A stretch of 6,799 bases of DNA from Anaerolineales bacterium UBA2232 (GTDB taxonomy: Bacteria > Chloroflexota > Anaerolineae > UBA2200), in the NCBI GenBank assembly GCA_002348045.1, contig DDYO01000307.1:8899-15697 (forward strand). Reading direction: 5' to 3'. The notes below the pieces were generated by a model, which saw only the letters and a list, made by a program, of their open reading frames with translations, was not told the DNA's origin and ran no database searches. Position numbers and translations under genes: made by a program. This document shows, piece after piece, positions 6,501-6,799 of this stretch. Position 1 is the first letter of the stretch; each line of letters starts with the position of its first letter.

Positions 6501-6799
6501 GGTAACTCGCGGACGCGCTCGGACATGATGATGGGAAACGCGCCTAACGTCGGCCCTTCGGCCTGAAGGCGCTGCACGACGGGGTCATCCGCGACGATGG
6601 ACGGGTCCGCCAGAAGGAAGACATAGTTGGTGGAGAAGGTTTGCGGCGCGCTGGAGTGCTTGTCTTTGACCTGGTCGCGGCGGCGGTTGAGGAACTGGTC
6701 GAAGGCCTTGAGCAGTTCAGCCGCGGACTCTGGGTTGCTGGCCATGTAACGGACCTTACGGTCGTCGCTCCAGACGTGGGGCAGCCACCGTAGCCACGC
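3542..6799 (-). CDS. essC: EssC/YukB-like type VII secretion motor ATPase (FtsK/SpoIIIE family), 5'-partial
   Basis: This is the membrane-anchored motor of a type VII-like secretion system, expected to recognise WXG100-type substrates and drive export with ATP. The frame stays open to the right edge: 18 more codons precede the ATG at 6743-6745 and contain WLPHVW and DDRK, which resemble the pre-ATPase region of EssC, so that ATG is internal and the true start lies outside the window. Numbering from that ATG, 1067 residues remain. Domain 1 (about 180-400) begins with LDLHERVHGPNG, has an intact Walker A GMVGAGKS at 204-211 and a Walker B ending in D315-E316. Domain 2 (about 525-720) has GAPGYGAT at 544-551, with Ala in place of the P-loop Lys, and D648-K649 in place of Asp-Glu. 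Domain 3 (about 810-1045) has GPPQSGKS at 834-841 and D936-D937. The N-terminal FHA and transmembrane regions usual in EssC would lie off-window and cannot be judged. The stop TAG is 15 nt before the next start, so the two genes are probably cotranscribed. A DNA-translocating FtsK is less likely, given three tandem ATPase domains and these neighbours. Confidence 0.94.
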   Translation of the reverse strand, partial: AWLRWLPHVWSDDRKVRYMASNPESAAELLKAFDQFLNRRRDQVKDKHSSAPQTFSTNYVFLLADPSIVADDPVVQRLQAEGPTLGAFPIIMSERVRELPKACQQAIRVDSQRNSLIDVDSGIRQQFVPDAVPLSMAQDLARSMAPIRLRQQASEKDIPETLSLLDLLKAHTVEDLRLMERWKASETVRKSLSSPIGMRAGGESLLLDLHERVHGPNGLVAGMVGAGKSELLQTLVASLAINFHPHKMAFILVDYKGGGMADPFIGLPHTLGVITNLQQGSLSIRALTSFNVEAERRQRLFAQAEVNHIDDYQKKYYKGEVTEPLPYVLIVVDEFAEMKTEQPEVAKEFVRIARLGRALGFRLILAMQKPAGIVDGQIEANTRFRLCLRVAQTEDSQAMLKRPEAAYLSGVGRAYFQVGVNEVFDLFQVAWSGAPYDPSGAEREDPLEVIEIDWDGSRKSLWRPERARVEGGQTQLKAVADHIRETAQQAGIEGLSGPWLPPLQEGVVLDDVRPAEGWNGQGWDAVNGWMEPVVGVVDNPRQRYQGPFRVNLGKDGHLSLFGAPGYGATAFIQTLVTSLALTYSPADVNMYLMDFGGRLLRMFEPLPHVGAVVTADEPERVHRVLRHLLREIEVRKRVLGDAGVATLAEYRRGTGEALPAILVVIDKFATFMEAFEGADDTIAQIAREGGNLGVHLVITASSSSGIRFKVASNITMSLALYLAERGEYSSIVGRTEGLFPAPLPGRGLVKGNPVLEFQTALPAHGASDAERSAALKALFSDMARVWDGPRAFSIRRMPEIVPLSELVAPRTEWASAEVIADGGLAVPIGLTMADLEPFAVALRDGPSFIIAGPPQSGKSSLLCTWMLALAERYHPDCLQAFLLDSKRLGLGGLQALPHVRGYANHEDGADKVLDSLENVLKYRLSGERDASGVSAVPKAGARSARSGPIVLLVDDLFDGFDGALSSSAQSRLASLAKQGRRLGLHLIVAGCSSDLQSNSYGEPLKTLKEGQVGFMLGVADDSVFNLRLPYAERDKSLPIGEAYYTRRGHTQRIKVATVQIGDLPVKDWVQDLVQRNTATAAVRGS

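Noticed and set aside
5600..6799. Higher G+C in the first part of the motor gene than in its last third, as a sign of a swapped C-terminal module
   Set aside because: A few 60-base blocks counted by eye gave 62-72% (5641-5820) against 57-62% (3661-3780). This is too small a difference and sample; EssC C-terminal exchange is known elsewhere but is not shown here.

Overview
The window (about 60% G+C) carries four genes, all on the minus strand and reading right to left, with no RNA gene, mobile element or CRISPR array that I can see. In transcription order they are: (1) an EssC/YukB-type FtsK/SpoIIIE motor ATPase, cut by the right edge; (2) a fusion of a YukD/EsaB-like ubiquitin fold with two FHA domains; (3) a protein-kinase-fold protein that has lost its catalytic residues and carries a C-terminal FHA domain; (4) a Sec-exported von Willebrand factor A (VWA) protein, cut by the left edge. 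Genes 1-2 are 15 nt apart and genes 3-4 are 20 nt apart, each with a Shine-Dalgarno (SD) sequence in the gap. A 461-nt non-coding stretch separates the two pairs.

The gene content points to a type VII (WXG100/ESX) secretion locus of the EssC-EsaB-EssB kind. In Firmicutes, the EssC motor, the ubiquitin-like EsaB/YukD and the pseudokinase-fold EssB/YukC are separate components. Here the ubiquitin-like and pseudokinase modules appear in unusual fusions with FHA (phosphothreonine-reading) domains and show no membrane segment. No WXG100 substrate gene lies in the window. The G+C content and this mix of EssC, FHA, kinase-like and VWA proteins suggest a Chloroflexota-like or other deep-branching lineage, but this is inference and weak.

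Region by region: 6799-3542 is the motor, with three P-loop ATPase domains (first intact, second degenerate, third with an intact Walker A). 3526-2552 is the ubiquitin-like/FHA/FHA protein. 2551-2091 is intergenic; it holds a near-consensus sigma-70 promoter facing the downstream pair and a leader of about 240 nt with a candidate short ORF and a hairpin that could hide the SD of the next gene. 2090-933 is the pseudokinase-FHA protein. 912-1 is the VWA protein.

Working model (inference): the motor powers export of WXG100-type substrates. The two cytoplasmic FHA proteins act as adaptors that tie assembly or gating to Thr phosphorylation by a kinase encoded elsewhere. The VWA protein works outside the membrane through metal-dependent adhesion. 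The inner promoter and structured leader would let the pseudokinase-VWA pair be expressed separately from the motor pair.
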